The notes beneath the pieces were generated by a model that had not been told where the DNA came from, ran no database searches, and saw nothing but the letters and a program-made list of their open reading frames with translations. From Nocardia pseudovaccinii NBRC 100343 (lineage in GTDB: Bacteria > Actinomycetota > Actinomycetes > Mycobacteriales > Mycobacteriaceae): DNA of 55,325 nt. Of this stretch, positions 1 to 8,312 are shown one piece after another. Made by a program: the position numbers and the translations under genes. The stretch's first letter is position 1. Each line of letters begins with the position of its first letter. The stretch lies in the NCBI RefSeq assembly GCF_001613225.1, contig NZ_BDBY01000172.1, positions 1 to 55,325 of the forward strand. Direction: 5' to 3'.

Positions 1-401
1 TTGTAGATCGATTCGATCAGGTAGTGCGCGGTCATGCCCTGCAGCAGCGCCGAGGCAGCGACCGGTGCGTCGACACCGTCCGGCACCTTGACCGCGACCG
101 CCGCCGGTACCGCGACCCGCTTGGCATAGCTGCCGGGGGCGGCTGCCCAGGCGACCCGGTCGCCGACTGCGAATTCGGTCACATTCGCGCCGATCTCGGC
201 CACCACGCCGGTGCCCTCGGCGCCGGGAACATAGGGCACCGCCTGCGGGTAGCGGCCGGTGCGGATATAGGTATCGATGAAGTTGATGCCGATCGCCTCG
301 GTGTCGACGAGCAGCTGATCCGGACCGATCTGCGGATCCGGTACCTCGACGTAGTTCAGGACTTCGGGACCACCGTGCTCGGAAACCTGAATAGCGCGCA
401 T
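1..401 (-). CDS. qor: NADPH:quinone oxidoreductase, N-terminal part (cut by window edge)
   Basis: Reading leftwards from the ATG at 399-401, the frame stays open to base 1 and encodes about 133 residues starting MRAIQVSEHGGPEVL. This is the classic start of zinc-independent quinone oxidoreductases of the MDR superfamily. The GroES-like domain follows with VPYVPGAEGTGVV and then FAVGDRVAW, and the fragment ends in the ALLQGMTAHYL segment that precedes the Rossmann domain. The family reduces quinones with NADPH in the cytosol. The NADPH-binding domain and C-terminus lie outside the window. The gene diverges from the small gene at 463, leaving a 61-bp shared promoter region. Its position next to ctaA and suf matches mycobacterial qor (Rv1454c), which supports the symbol. 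Confidence 0.85.
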   Translation of the reverse strand, partial: MRAIQVSEHGGPEVLNYVEVPDPQIGPDQLLVDTEAIGINFIDTYIRTGRYPQAVPYVPGAEGTGVVAEIGANVTEFAVGDRVAWAAAPGSYAKRVAVPAAVAVKVPDGVDAPVAASALLQGMTAHYLIESIY

Positions 402-462
402 GAGATCCGTTCTACACCCACGGGGGCTGGACCCGAACGTACCGGTCAGTAAACTAACCGCC

Positions 463-810
463 ATGAGTGTTGAAGCCGCCGCCCCAGTCCAGCTGTCGGG
501 TTCCCTGGTGGATTCGGTCAAGGGATTCGTCGCCGAGCACGGCGGCTCCGCTACCGCTGTATTGCAGCCGATCGGCCGCGCGGGCGTGCGCGTCACCCTG
601 GTCGGCTCCGACGGTGTCCTCGGTGACCGCGTGGTCGACGATCTGGCGACCGCCAAGGAATTGGTCGAGACCATCAACGGCCTGACCGAAGCCGATGAAT
701 GGGATCGCGAGCTGATCTCGGTGGTCACTCCGAGCAAGGGGCACTGGGCCAAGATGGCCGGTTGGGTCGCTCGGCAGACCCGTTTCCCCAAGGCGCGCAA
801 CGAGAACTGA
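463..810 (+). CDS. Small conserved actinobacterial protein, function unknown
   Basis: A 115-residue protein beginning MSVEAAAPVQLSG. I chose the ATG at 463 because the frame upstream would overlap the divergent quinone reductase and has no family-like sequence. There is no signal peptide or membrane segment. It looks like a compact alpha/beta protein, with beta-like stretches (TAVLQPIG, GVRVTLVGSDGVLG), a helix (DDLATAKELVETI) and a basic tail (WVARQTRFPKARNEN). Its stop lies only 5 bp from the stop of the convergent NarI-like gene. I recognise no catalytic motif and assign no function. Confidence 0.75.
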   Translation: MSVEAAAPVQLSGSLVDSVKGFVAEHGGSATAVLQPIGRAGVRVTLVGSDGVLGDRVVDDLATAKELVETINGLTEADEWDRELISVVTPSKGHWAKMAGWVARQTRFPKARNEN

Positions 811-815
811 GCCGT

Positions 816-1493
816 TCAGCCTCCCGTGGTCGCGCGGTCCGATTCGCGAGTCTCGCGTGGGACGGCGCGCAGGATCCGCCGAACGACCGGGCCCGCGAAG
901 ATACCCGCGAGCCGGGTAAATGGCCAGATGCCGAGGACCAGCAGCAGGATCAGACCGCGCGCCTGGTAGATGAGCGGTGCATGCTGCATGGCCTCGGGAT
1001 ACGGATCGATGGTGACCAGCGAGCGGAACCACGCGAAAAGCGTTTCGCCGGTTCGATATTCGCGCGCCACCGTGGTCGGATCGTATTCGATGATCACCCC
1101 GGAAAGCAGAGCGGCCGTCAGGGCCGGGAAGGTTATGCGGTCCAGCGGGGTGATCACCGGACGCGACGGACCGACTATCAGATCCGGTAGGAACAGCAAT
1201 ACCGCCCCGATCGTGGCAGCGGCGACGCCGCCGATCTGCACGATCGTGGTGACTACGTGCAGCGCACCGGAGGGGCGGGCGTGCGGTTCGGCGGTGATCA
1301 CATTGATCAGGCGGGTGAGGACTATGACGCACACCCCGGACCGAAATGCCGTCGATCCGAACCGCTGGCTGCGGTCCATCTCCGGATAACGGGTATAGCT
1401 GCGGAAACCGTCGCGCCGGTAGCGCCACACATGACCGAGCACGAACGACACGAACGCGCCATAGGGCAGCGCGATCCACAACAGCGATGTCAC
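816..1493 (-). CDS. NarI-like integral membrane protein lacking heme-ligand histidines
   Basis: A 225-residue protein with about five hydrophobic helices and the length of NarI, the cytochrome b subunit of respiratory nitrate reductase. The C-terminal block is NarI-like: FAWFRSLVTIDPYPEAM, then PLIYQARGLILLLVLGIWPF and TRLAGIF. In NarI, two histidines in helix 2 and two in helix 5 ligate the two hemes. Here helix 2 (GVCVIVLTRLINVIT) and helix 5 contain none. The only histidines are near residues 21, 71, 79 and 173, in loops or the first helix. No narGHJ genes are nearby. It may be a quinone-site or structural relative with another role, or a decaying paralogue. NarI-like fold is fairly clear; function is unknown. 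Confidence 0.7.
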   Translation of the reverse strand: MTSLLWIALPYGAFVSFVLGHVWRYRRDGFRSYTRYPEMDRSQRFGSTAFRSGVCVIVLTRLINVITAEPHARPSGALHVVTTIVQIGGVAAATIGAVLLFLPDLIVGPSRPVITPLDRITFPALTAALLSGVIIEYDPTTVAREYRTGETLFAWFRSLVTIDPYPEAMQHAPLIYQARGLILLLVLGIWPFTRLAGIFAGPVVRRILRAVPRETRESDRATTGG

Positions 1494-1637
1494 GCGAGTT
1501 CGCTTTCCGCTTACCGATGATCGGACGTATCACGGTCGCAGAGACACCGAATGTCGAACAAGGGACCAATGGCCCTTACCGAAGGGTACTTCGGGCGTCG
1601 GCGGCGAATCGTTCGCGGATCGCCGCCGACTCGCGGT

Positions 1638-3089
1638 CTACTTCGGGAGTTCGACCTCGCCGTTCTGGTGCCCGTTCGAACTGAGATTCATTGCGGGCAG
1701 CAGGGATTCGCGCGCGATCGAGGTGAGCGCACCCGCCTGCTGAATGATCTCGGCCAATGCCGAGGTGACACCCTGTGCGCCGTTCAACACCGTGAACTGA
1801 TCGACGTGCTCGAACGGTGCCGCCGCCGCGGCGACGATCTGCGGGAGCTTCTCGGCGATCTGCTGTGCGATGACGGCCTCCTGGTTCTGGCTCATCGCCT
1901 CGGCGCGCTGCTGGATGCCCGCGGCTTCGGCGGCCATATGCGCGCGCACGGCGTCTGCCTCGGCCAGACCCCTGGCCTTGATGGCGTCTGCCTCGGCCTG
2001 ACCGGTGAGCCGGGTGGCCTCGGCCTCGGCGGCGGCCCGCAGTTTGATCGCCTCGGCCTCGGCGAGTGCCTGCATTTTCGTCTGTGCCGCAGCGGCTTCC
2101 GCGCGCAATCGGGTCTCCTGGGCGTCGGCCTCGGCTTGGCTGATTCGCGCGTCGCGGCCCGCGGCGGCCAGGGTGGTCTGGCGATAGGCCTCGGCATCCG
2201 CTGGCTTGCGGATCTCCACCTGCAGCTGCTGTTCCTTCTGCTGTGCTTCGAGTTGTGCGACGCGCGTTGCCATTTCGACGACCGCCTGGCGGGCCTTGGC
2301 ATCGGCGAGCGGGCCCTGCTGGGCGGCTTCCTGACTCGCGCTGTCCACCTCGGCCTGGTAACCGGCCTTCTTGATCTGGGTGTCACGCACCGCGAGTGCG
2401 ATCTGGGCCTGTGCTGCCTGTTCCTGTTCGATGGCCTCGCGCTCGGCATTGGCGCGGGCGATGCGGGCCTGCTGCTCTACCGCGGCCTGATGCGGAATCG
2501 CGAGATTGGCAATGTAATTCGAGCCGCTGGCAATGGACTGGATCTGGAAGCTGTCGATCACGAGGCCGAAGGACTCCATCTCCTGCGAGCACCGGTCGCG
2601 GACCTGCTCGGAGAATTTGTCCTGGTCGCTGATCATATCCTCGACGGTCATCGAACCCGCGATCGCCCGCAGATGGCCGACGAAGACATTCTGCACCTTG
2701 GTTTCCAGCTCCTCGGCCGGGCGGTCCAGGAACCGGCGGGCCGCATTCGCGATGGACCGGTAGTCGTCACCGACCTTGTAGACCACCACACCCGCCAGCT
2801 GCAGACTGATCTTCTGCTGACTCACACAGGGGACGGTTATCTGGCTTTCGTGTGCCTCCAATGAGATTCGGCGCACCTTGGTCAGTCCAGGTGCCACCAG
2901 ACTGCCGCGTCCGGTGACGATCCGGAAGCCCATGCTCTCGCCGAAGGACTGTCCTTCGCCCGCGCGGAATCCGGAGATGATCAGTGCCTCATCGGGTTCG
3001 GCGACCCGCCAGGACAGCCGGAACAGCACGGCGGCCAGGAACAGCACAACAACGGCGATGCCGACGACGACCAGTATCAGGACGTCCAT
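1638..3089 (-). CDS. Flotillin-like SPFH-domain protein
   Basis: A 483-residue membrane-scaffold protein. Residues 1-25 form one N-terminal membrane segment (VLILVVVGIAVVVLFLAAVLF). An SPFH/band-7 domain follows to about residue 200 (AHESQITVPCVSQQKISLQ, then QDKFSEQVRDRCSQEMESFG). A long Ala/Glu/Gln-rich coiled coil covers about 205-400, with repeated EAEAxRL/AEADAIKARG units typical of flotillin. The C-terminal segment carries the variable tail. Flotillins organise lipid microdomains at the inner membrane face. The NfeD-like gene just upstream on the same strand (9-bp gap) is the usual flotillin partner, so the two probably form an operon. Confidence 0.93.
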   Translation of the reverse strand: MDVLILVVVGIAVVVLFLAAVLFRLSWRVAEPDEALIISGFRAGEGQSFGESMGFRIVTGRGSLVAPGLTKVRRISLEAHESQITVPCVSQQKISLQLAGVVVYKVGDDYRSIANAARRFLDRPAEELETKVQNVFVGHLRAIAGSMTVEDMISDQDKFSEQVRDRCSQEMESFGLVIDSFQIQSIASGSNYIANLAIPHQAAVEQQARIARANAEREAIEQEQAAQAQIALAVRDTQIKKAGYQAEVDSASQEAAQQGPLADAKARQAVVEMATRVAQLEAQQKEQQLQVEIRKPADAEAYRQTTLAAAGRDARISQAEADAQETRLRAEAAAAQTKMQALAEAEAIKLRAAAEAEATRLTGQAEADAIKARGLAEADAVRAHMAAEAAGIQQRAEAMSQNQEAVIAQQIAEKLPQIVAAAAAPFEHVDQFTVLNGAQGVTSALAEIIQQAGALTSIARESLLPAMNLSSNGHQNGEVELPK

Positions 3090-3098
3090 GATGAACCT

Positions 3099-3308
3099 TC
3101 ATTTCAAGGGAGTGACTTCAACCGTGCGCCCACCCAGGCTCCCGACCACGAGCACCTGGGTATGCCTCGGAATGGTTGTCGTCCCGTCGGCAGGGCGCGC
3201 GAGAAATCGCTCGGTGCCCGCCCGCACCTCGATCAGAACTTCGCCGAGATGGTCCGGCTTGATCGTCGCGGTGACGCGGGCGATCTTGCCGATCACGTCT
3301 GTCGCCAC
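3099..3308 (-). CDS. Short NfeD-like OB-fold protein, flotillin partner
   Basis: About 69 residues. I chose the GTG at 3306-3308 because GGAGG lies 5 nt upstream; the longer open frame (to 3377) begins with sequence unlike the family. The protein reads as a beta-rich OB-fold: VIGKIARVTATIKPDHLG, EVLIEVRAGTERFLAR, then IPRHTQVLVVGSLGGRTVEV. This matches the soluble C-terminal domain of NfeD proteins, without the membrane helices or protease domain of full-length members. Short NfeD proteins commonly sit beside flotillin genes, and this gene ends 9 bp before the flotillin start. It probably acts at the membrane with flotillin. Confidence 0.8.
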   Translation of the reverse strand: MATDVIGKIARVTATIKPDHLGEVLIEVRAGTERFLARPADGTTTIPRHTQVLVVGSLGGRTVEVTPLK

Positions 3309-3490
3309 CGACACCTCCCTGCCGCGGTTCGACCACTCCACGCTAGACCTCGCGGCCACCGAGAGCCCTTGGCGCAAGCGATCTTTACGTTTCCCTTATG
3401 CCTTCTGGTCGCGCGCCCTCGACGGTGCGGGTCAGGCAGCGCGGTATGGCGTCCAGCACCTCGGTGGTCCGGTCGGCGGCCATCGGTATC

Positions 3491-4183
3491 TCAGCCCAGC
3501 GCTTTGACGATCTCCGCGGCCAGCGGTGCCGACGATGCGGGATTCTGGCCGGTGTAGAGATTGCGATCGATCTCGATATGCGGTGCCCACGGCTCGCCCT
3601 CGCGGAAATCGACGCCGAGCTCGACCAGCCGATCCTGCAGCAGCCACTTGGCCTTATCGGCGAATCCGGCTTGTGCCTCTTCGGCATTGGTGAATCCGGT
3701 GACCTGGTAGCCGACGAACGGGGAATCGCCGCCGATGGCGGTCGCGAGCAGCGCTGCGGGCGCGTGGCAGACGACGCCGAGCGGTTTGCCCGAGGCCAGC
3801 GCGGCATTGAGCAGGGCGCCGGAGTCGGCATTCACCGACAGATCTTCCATCGGGCCGTGTCCGCCGGGGTAGTAGACGGCGTCGTAGTCGGCCAGGTCGA
3901 CATCCTCGAGCCGGATCGGGCTGCGCAGTTCTGCCGCATCGGCCAGGGTCTCGGCGATCTCCGCGGCACCGTCCGCGCCGCCGTTGACCTCGGGCGCGAG
4001 ACTACCCTGGTCGACCGTCGGTACGACGCCGCCGGGAGTGGTCACCACAATCTCGTGACCCGCCGCCTTGATGGCCTTGTACGGAGCGACGACCTCTTCG
4101 GCCCAGTAGCCGGTCGGATGTTTCGTGCCGTCGGCGAGCGTCCAGTAGTCGACGCCGGTCATGACGAAAAGAACCTTCGACAT
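3491..4183 (-). CDS. DJ-1/PfpI family protein (class I glutamine amidotransferase-like)
   Basis: A 230-residue protein of the Hsp31/DJ-1 type. It opens with the first strand, KVLFVMTGVDYWTL, followed by the family segment TGYWAEEVVAPYKAIKAAGH. The nucleophile elbow is GVVCHAPAALL, with the conserved Cys followed by His. The conserved acidic loop is YYPGGHGPMEDL. Members act as glyoxalase III, deglycase or chaperone, and the substrate here cannot be read from sequence. The gene stands alone with its own promoter region (4184-4369), divergent from the gene at 4370. The roughly 110 bp beyond its stop hold only a short open frame that I do not call. Confidence 0.9.
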   Translation of the reverse strand: MSKVLFVMTGVDYWTLADGTKHPTGYWAEEVVAPYKAIKAAGHEIVVTTPGGVVPTVDQGSLAPEVNGGADGAAEIAETLADAAELRSPIRLEDVDLADYDAVYYPGGHGPMEDLSVNADSGALLNAALASGKPLGVVCHAPAALLATAIGGDSPFVGYQVTGFTNAEEAQAGFADKAKWLLQDRLVELGVDFREGEPWAPHIEIDRNLYTGQNPASSAPLAAEIVKALG

Positions 4184-4369
4184 CGTGTGCCTCCTGATCG
4201 GGGATTAGGGTTGCCGCGCTGACGCGTGCGACGTGTCGGTTCGTCGCGATGTCGACGTTAGGCACCCGTTCATCGAAGCACCAATAGGATCGCCAATAAG
4301 AGACATCGCAATATTGATGGGTCTCCGGTTCCGGGTGTGGACGGCGCCGGGATCGTAAAGTAGGGGGCG

Positions 4370-5206
4370 ATGAACGCGGATAAGGCGAGCGAGTTGGCGG
4401 CTCGGCGGGTCGGCGCCGCGCATGCCGACGCGCAGCACCGCGTCGCGCTCGCCGAGAGCTTCTATCCGCCGGAACTCCGCGCCTACCGTCGGGCCGAAAT
4501 CGCTTTTCTGCAATGGGAACTCGCTCGCGGCGTGCTGCACGCCGATACCGGCAGCCCGTGGTGGCGGGCCATCAACAACCGCTTACTGCACGACAAACTG
4601 GAGGCCGCACTGCTGCACCACGCCGATGCCCGCGACGCGTCGACGCCCGGTGCCCGGCTGTGGCTCGAATTCCTCATCGCCCCTTCGCCCGCGGCGTGGT
4701 ACCGGGCGCATAATCGCAGCATCGTCGCCGGTTATCTGGAACATCAGGAGTTGGCCGCGGCCGAATTGCCCGCCGAGCGGTTGATGATCAATGTGACGCT
4801 CATGCGGGTGCTGTTCACCCACGTCCTGGTGGCGCGGCCGACGCTGGCGCTGGGCCGGTTCGGGGCTCTCGGCAGCTGGTCGGCCGATCCGCGCCGCAGC
4901 TCGGTTCGCCTGTTCCTCGACCTGCGGAATGTTTTTCCCGAGGTGTATCCGCTGGTGAATATGTCTGTCGATGCGGTGCTCGCGCTCGAGGGACGCGTGG
5001 CGCGAGCCCTCGACTACGGTCTGATCGTGCCGAAGTTGGAGCAGATATATGCGTTCGCGGCGGAGCAATTGGATGAACCGACGATCGTCGGGCTCGTCGA
5101 GAACGGCGATCCGTGCTACGCGGGGTTGCGCATCGAACGCGGGCAACTGGCATCGGATGCTTTGATCCGAACACTCGCGCGTGTCACTCGGCCGCGGCCC
5201 GGGTAG
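4370..5206 (+). CDS. Conserved hypothetical protein, alpha-helical
   Basis: A 278-residue soluble protein starting at the ATG at 4370, which follows an AG-rich stretch (TAGGGGGCG). It is rich in Ala, Leu and Arg and appears mostly helical. Recognisable blocks include YPPELRAYRRAEIAFLQWEL, HDKLEAALLHH and FLDLRNVFPEVYPL. I know of similar hypothetical proteins in Nocardia and mycobacteria but cannot attach a function. No membrane segment, signal peptide or metal motif is evident. The gene ends 22 bp from the stop of the convergent dehydrogenase. Confidence 0.75.
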   Translation: MNADKASELAARRVGAAHADAQHRVALAESFYPPELRAYRRAEIAFLQWELARGVLHADTGSPWWRAINNRLLHDKLEAALLHHADARDASTPGARLWLEFLIAPSPAAWYRAHNRSIVAGYLEHQELAAAELPAERLMINVTLMRVLFTHVLVARPTLALGRFGALGSWSADPRRSSVRLFLDLRNVFPEVYPLVNMSVDAVLALEGRVARALDYGLIVPKLEQIYAFAAEQLDEPTIVGLVENGDPCYAGLRIERGQLASDALIRTLARVTRPRPG

Positions 5207-5228
5207 CCGTCGTTCATCCGTGAGCGAC

Positions 5229-6140
5229 TCAATAATTCCCGCGCACAAGGTTTTTCGGTAAATCACCAGCCGCGAATCGGGCGATCTCCGCGGCGACAAC
5301 GGCGTAGGCGCGTTCGAGACTGCCTCGGCTACTTCCCGCGACATGGGGTGTAAGCAACAGACCGGGCGCTGTCCAGAGCGGATGCTCGGGTGGAAGGGGC
5401 TCCGGGTCGGTGACATCCAGGGCTGCGCGCAATCGCCCCGAAACCAGTTCGGCCAGTAGCGCTTCGGTCCGTACGATCGGTCCGCGCGCGACATTCACCA
5501 GTACCGCGCCGTCGGCCATCTCGGCCAGGAATTCGGCATCGACCATGCCGATGGTCTGATCGGTCACCGGAACCATCAGCACGACGGCATCGAATTCGCT
5601 CAGCAGCCGCGGCAATTCGTCGACACCGTGCACACCGTCGCGGGCGGTCGTGCCGATCAGCGTCATGGTCGCGTCGAAAGCCTCGACCCTGCGGCGCAAT
5701 TCGATACCGAGATCACCCGCGCCGATGCCGAGGATCCGCTTGCCCGCCAACGTATCCGTCCGATGCTGATGCCAGCGCTGCTCGCGCCGCAAATCGGCGA
5801 ACTCCGTCAGCTCGCGATAAATCGTGAGCAGCGCCGCGACCACCCACTCCGCGGAACTGCCGCCGTGCGCACCCCGCGCATTCGACAGCAGCACCCCATC
5901 CGGCAGCCGACCGATCCACCCTTCGGCTCCGGCCGTCAGCATCTGCACCAACCGCAACTTCGGCAATCCGGCCATATCGATCGAATCGGGCCGAGCCAGA
6001 AACGCCGGAACCAGCACCTCCGCCAACTCCGCCCCCGCGGGCAGCGGTTCGCCGGGCGAATACCGCACTGGGCGAATCCCATCGAGCCGGGCCAATACCC
6101 CGACTCCATATTCGTCTGGCACAAGGACAGTGACCGGCAT
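5229..6140 (-). CDS. D-isomer-specific 2-hydroxyacid dehydrogenase
   Basis: A 303-residue NAD(P)-dependent dehydrogenase starting MPVTVLVPDEYGV at 6140, the usual family length. The longer open frame to 6299 runs into the neighbouring pseudogene and is rejected. The catalytic core includes GKRILGIGAGDLGIELRRRV (a modified GxGxxG Rossmann loop), the MVPVTDQTIGMVD segment, and LVNVARGPIVRTEALLAEL with the substrate-binding Arg. The acid and His region is ALDVTDPEPLPPEHPLW, followed by LLTPHVAGSS, where His is the catalytic acid/base. It probably reduces a 2-keto acid such as a phosphoglycerate- or glyoxylate-like compound. The substrate cannot be settled from sequence. Confidence 0.92.
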   Translation of the reverse strand: MPVTVLVPDEYGVGVLARLDGIRPVRYSPGEPLPAGAELAEVLVPAFLARPDSIDMAGLPKLRLVQMLTAGAEGWIGRLPDGVLLSNARGAHGGSSAEWVVAALLTIYRELTEFADLRREQRWHQHRTDTLAGKRILGIGAGDLGIELRRRVEAFDATMTLIGTTARDGVHGVDELPRLLSEFDAVVLMVPVTDQTIGMVDAEFLAEMADGAVLVNVARGPIVRTEALLAELVSGRLRAALDVTDPEPLPPEHPLWTAPGLLLTPHVAGSSRGSLERAYAVVAAEIARFAAGDLPKNLVRGNY

Positions 6141-6150
6141 GCCTGCCAGG

Positions 6151-6464
6151 TTAGCCGTGCTCACCGCCGAATTGCATCCGATCATCGGACCAATCCCCAT
6201 GGCCGCTGCCGCCGAAGCGCGCCAACGCCTCGAGTATCGCGCCGCGCATGGCCAGGCTGCCGGTATGGCCGGAATCCTCGATGACGCGAAGTTCCGCACT
6301 GGGCCAGGCCCGCGCCAATTGCCAAGCGGTGTAGAGGGGTCCGGAAAGATCGAGGATCAGCACCGCCGAATGTTTGCGTCGCCGACGTCGAGGAGTCCGG
6401 CCTCATACGGCTCGATATCCGGGAACGGTTGTGGCGCTTCGGTACTCGATGCTGATGGGCGCAT
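6151..6464 (-). pseudogene. pip: Prolyl aminopeptidase (proline iminopeptidase) remnant with large internal deletion
   Basis: Two pieces of one gene lie head to tail on the minus strand. From the ATG at 6462-6464 the frame reads PFPDIEPYEAGLLDVGDANI, the characteristic N-terminus of proline iminopeptidase, and then stops. A different frame starting within a few bases reads SGPLYTAWQLARAWPSAEL and RVIEDSGHTGSLAMRG, the family's C-terminal block with the catalytic His. The middle of the protein, including the GGSWGS nucleophile, is absent. Intact enzymes are roughly 310-320 residues, so about 230 residues are missing and the join is out of frame. The product is almost certainly inactive. It sits between ctaA and the dehydrogenase. 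Confidence 0.8.
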
Positions 6465-6478
6465 CGGAACAGTGTGCG

Positions 6479-7453
6479 CTATGCCAACTGTTCGGCGGAG
6501 TTGGAAATCGACGCCGTGACGCGTTCGCGGGTGCGCAGGGAGGCCCAGAGGGCGGCGGTGGCGGCGGTGCAGGCCGCGGCGCCGCCGACGTGGGTGGCGA
6601 CCAGGGCGGCGGGCACGTCGGTGAAGTACTGGACGACGCCTACTAGAGACTGGGCGCAGACCAGGCCGAGCAGGACGAACAGTCGGGTGCGGACGGCGGG
6701 GGTGATGCCGACGGCGAAGAGGCCGAAGGCCAACCCGATGAGCAGTGCGAGATAGCCGACGAGCAGTTGCGAGTGCAGATGCACCAGGGTGACGATCTCG
6801 ACCTGCAGGCGTTCGACCGGTCGCTCGATGCTCTTGTCGCCCGCATGCGGTCCGGCGCCGGTGACCAGCGTGCCCGCGATCAGGACCCCGGCGAGCGCGA
6901 CTCCGCTCAGCCCGGTGAGCCAGCGCAGCGGCGCGGGCGCCTGGATCACTTCGATGCCGTCATCGGGTTCGCTGACCTTCGCGAACATGACCACCGCGAC
7001 CCACACCATCAGCATCGACGCCAGCAGATGCACCGACACCGTCCACCACAGCAGACCGGTGCGCACGGTGATACCGCCGATGACCGCCTGCAGCACCGTG
7101 CCGCCCGGCATCAACCATGCGTACACCAGCACCTCGCGGCGGCGACGGGCCCGGGTGACGGCGAGCACGATGAGCGCCGCGCACAATGTCACCGCGAAGG
7201 TCAGCATGCGATTGCTGAATTCGACGGTCTGATGCAGCACCGGAACCTCGGCCACACCGGTCGGGGTGAAGCTGCCCGGGAAGCACTGCGGCCAGGTCGG
7301 GCACCCGAGTCCGGACGCCGTGACCCGCACGATCGCACCGGTGACGGCGATACCCGCCTGGGAGACGATGACCGCGATGGCGATCAGTCGCTGCACCCGC
7401 AACGAGGGCAGCGGGAGCAGATCGACGAGTCGCAGGAATGCGCGATACAGCAC
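6479..7453 (-). CDS. ctaA: Heme A synthase (COX15/CtaA family)
   Basis: A 324-residue membrane protein with about eight hydrophobic helices. It converts heme O to heme A for aa3-type cytochrome oxidase. Conserved heme-binding histidines appear in VLHQTVEFSNR, SVHLLASM, LVHLHSQLL and ATHVGGAA. The extracellular Cys pair typical of Gram-positive CtaA is in GLGCPTWPQC. The first helix leads into GAIVRVTASGLGCP, a family signature. The gene lies downstream of the ABC exporter on the same strand, as I recall for mycobacteria, where the homologue was historically mislabelled an antibiotic transporter. The start at 7453 follows directly on the 67-bp gap after the permease gene. Confidence 0.93.
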   Translation of the reverse strand: MLYRAFLRLVDLLPLPSLRVQRLIAIAVIVSQAGIAVTGAIVRVTASGLGCPTWPQCFPGSFTPTGVAEVPVLHQTVEFSNRMLTFAVTLCAALIVLAVTRARRRREVLVYAWLMPGGTVLQAVIGGITVRTGLLWWTVSVHLLASMLMVWVAVVMFAKVSEPDDGIEVIQAPAPLRWLTGLSGVALAGVLIAGTLVTGAGPHAGDKSIERPVERLQVEIVTLVHLHSQLLVGYLALLIGLAFGLFAVGITPAVRTRLFVLLGLVCAQSLVGVVQYFTDVPAALVATHVGGAAACTAATAALWASLRTRERVTASISNSAEQLA

Positions 7454-7520
7454 CCAACGATCGTAGCCGGGCCACTTCAGCCACCCGCACCCGGTCTACT
7501 ACATTCCGTCGTTGCTCCGG

Positions 7521-8312
7521 CTAGTCGAAGCGGAAGAAGCGGGTGGCGAGGAAGCCGGAGACGCCGCCCCAAGCGGCGAGCACGGCGATGCCGAACCAGT
7601 CGATGCTGGTGCGCATCGCGTCTTCCAGCGTGACGGCCAGCGCTCCGGACGGCACCAACCGTACGAGCACATTCACCGCCGAAGGCAGGTCGTCGGATGC
7701 GAACACGATGCTCGCGATGCCGAGCATGACGAACCACAGGATATTCGCCAGCGCCAGCACGATCTCCGCTTTGAGCGTGCCGCCGAGCAGCAGACCCATT
7801 GCCGCGAAAGTGGCTGTGCCGAGCGCGATCACCAGCGCGCCGAGCGCGAGCCCGGCGAGTTCCGGTCGCCAGCCGAGCGCGAATCCGATGGCTCCCAACA
7901 GAATTGCCTGCATCACCACCACGATCAGCACCGCGGCGCTCTTGCCCGCCACAATGCCCCAGCGGGGGAGCGGGGTCGCGCCGAGGCGCTTGAGCGCACC
8001 GTAACGGCGGTCGAATCCGACCGCGATGGCCTGTCCGGTGAAGGCGGTCGACATGACCGCGACCATCATGACCGCGGGCACGATCTTGTCGACCCGGTCC
8101 GCGCCGAGGTCCCCGAACGGCAACAGACTGAGCCCGACCAGCAGCGTGATCGGAATGAACATGGTGAGCAGCAGCTGTTCGCCGTTGCGCAGCAACAGGA
8201 TCAGCTCGAGCCGGGTCTGCGCGGTCATCATGGCGAGGCGGCCGCTCGGGCGCGGATCGGGCGTGAAAGTGCCCGGCGCGAAGCGGTTCCCGGCGAGATC
8301 TGGCTGATTCAT
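7521..8312 (-). CDS. ABC-2 type exporter, permease subunit
   Basis: A 263-residue membrane protein starting MNQPDLAGNRFAPG at 8312. This ATG overlaps the stop of the upstream ATPase by 4 bp (8309-8312), so the two are translationally coupled. Six hydrophobic helices are visible, including LTMFIPITLLVGLSLLPFGD and LIVVVMQAILLGAIGFALG. The cytoplasmic loop FDRRYGALKRLGATPLPRW is the ABC-2 family signature. With the ATPase it should form an exporter of unknown substrate. The same pair lies between ctaA and mptB in mycobacteria, as I recall (Rv1457c/Rv1458c), so it belongs to the backbone. Confidence 0.93.
   Translation of the reverse strand: MNQPDLAGNRFAPGTFTPDPRPSGRLAMMTAQTRLELILLLRNGEQLLLTMFIPITLLVGLSLLPFGDLGADRVDKIVPAVMMVAVMSTAFTGQAIAVGFDRRYGALKRLGATPLPRWGIVAGKSAAVLIVVVMQAILLGAIGFALGWRPELAGLALGALVIALGTATFAAMGLLLGGTLKAEIVLALANILWFVMLGIASIVFASDDLPSAVNVLVRLVPSGALAVTLEDAMRTSIDWFGIAVLAAWGGVSGFLATRFFRFD

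Noticed and set aside
1551..2864. Plus-strand frame of more than 400 codons opposite the flotillin gene
   Set aside because: Gly/Leu-rich shadow of the flotillin coiled-coil repeats; no recognisable domain.
3385..3490. Short frame after the DJ-1 gene (about 32 codons from an ATG near 3480)
   Set aside because: No ribosome-binding site or family resemblance; probably chance.
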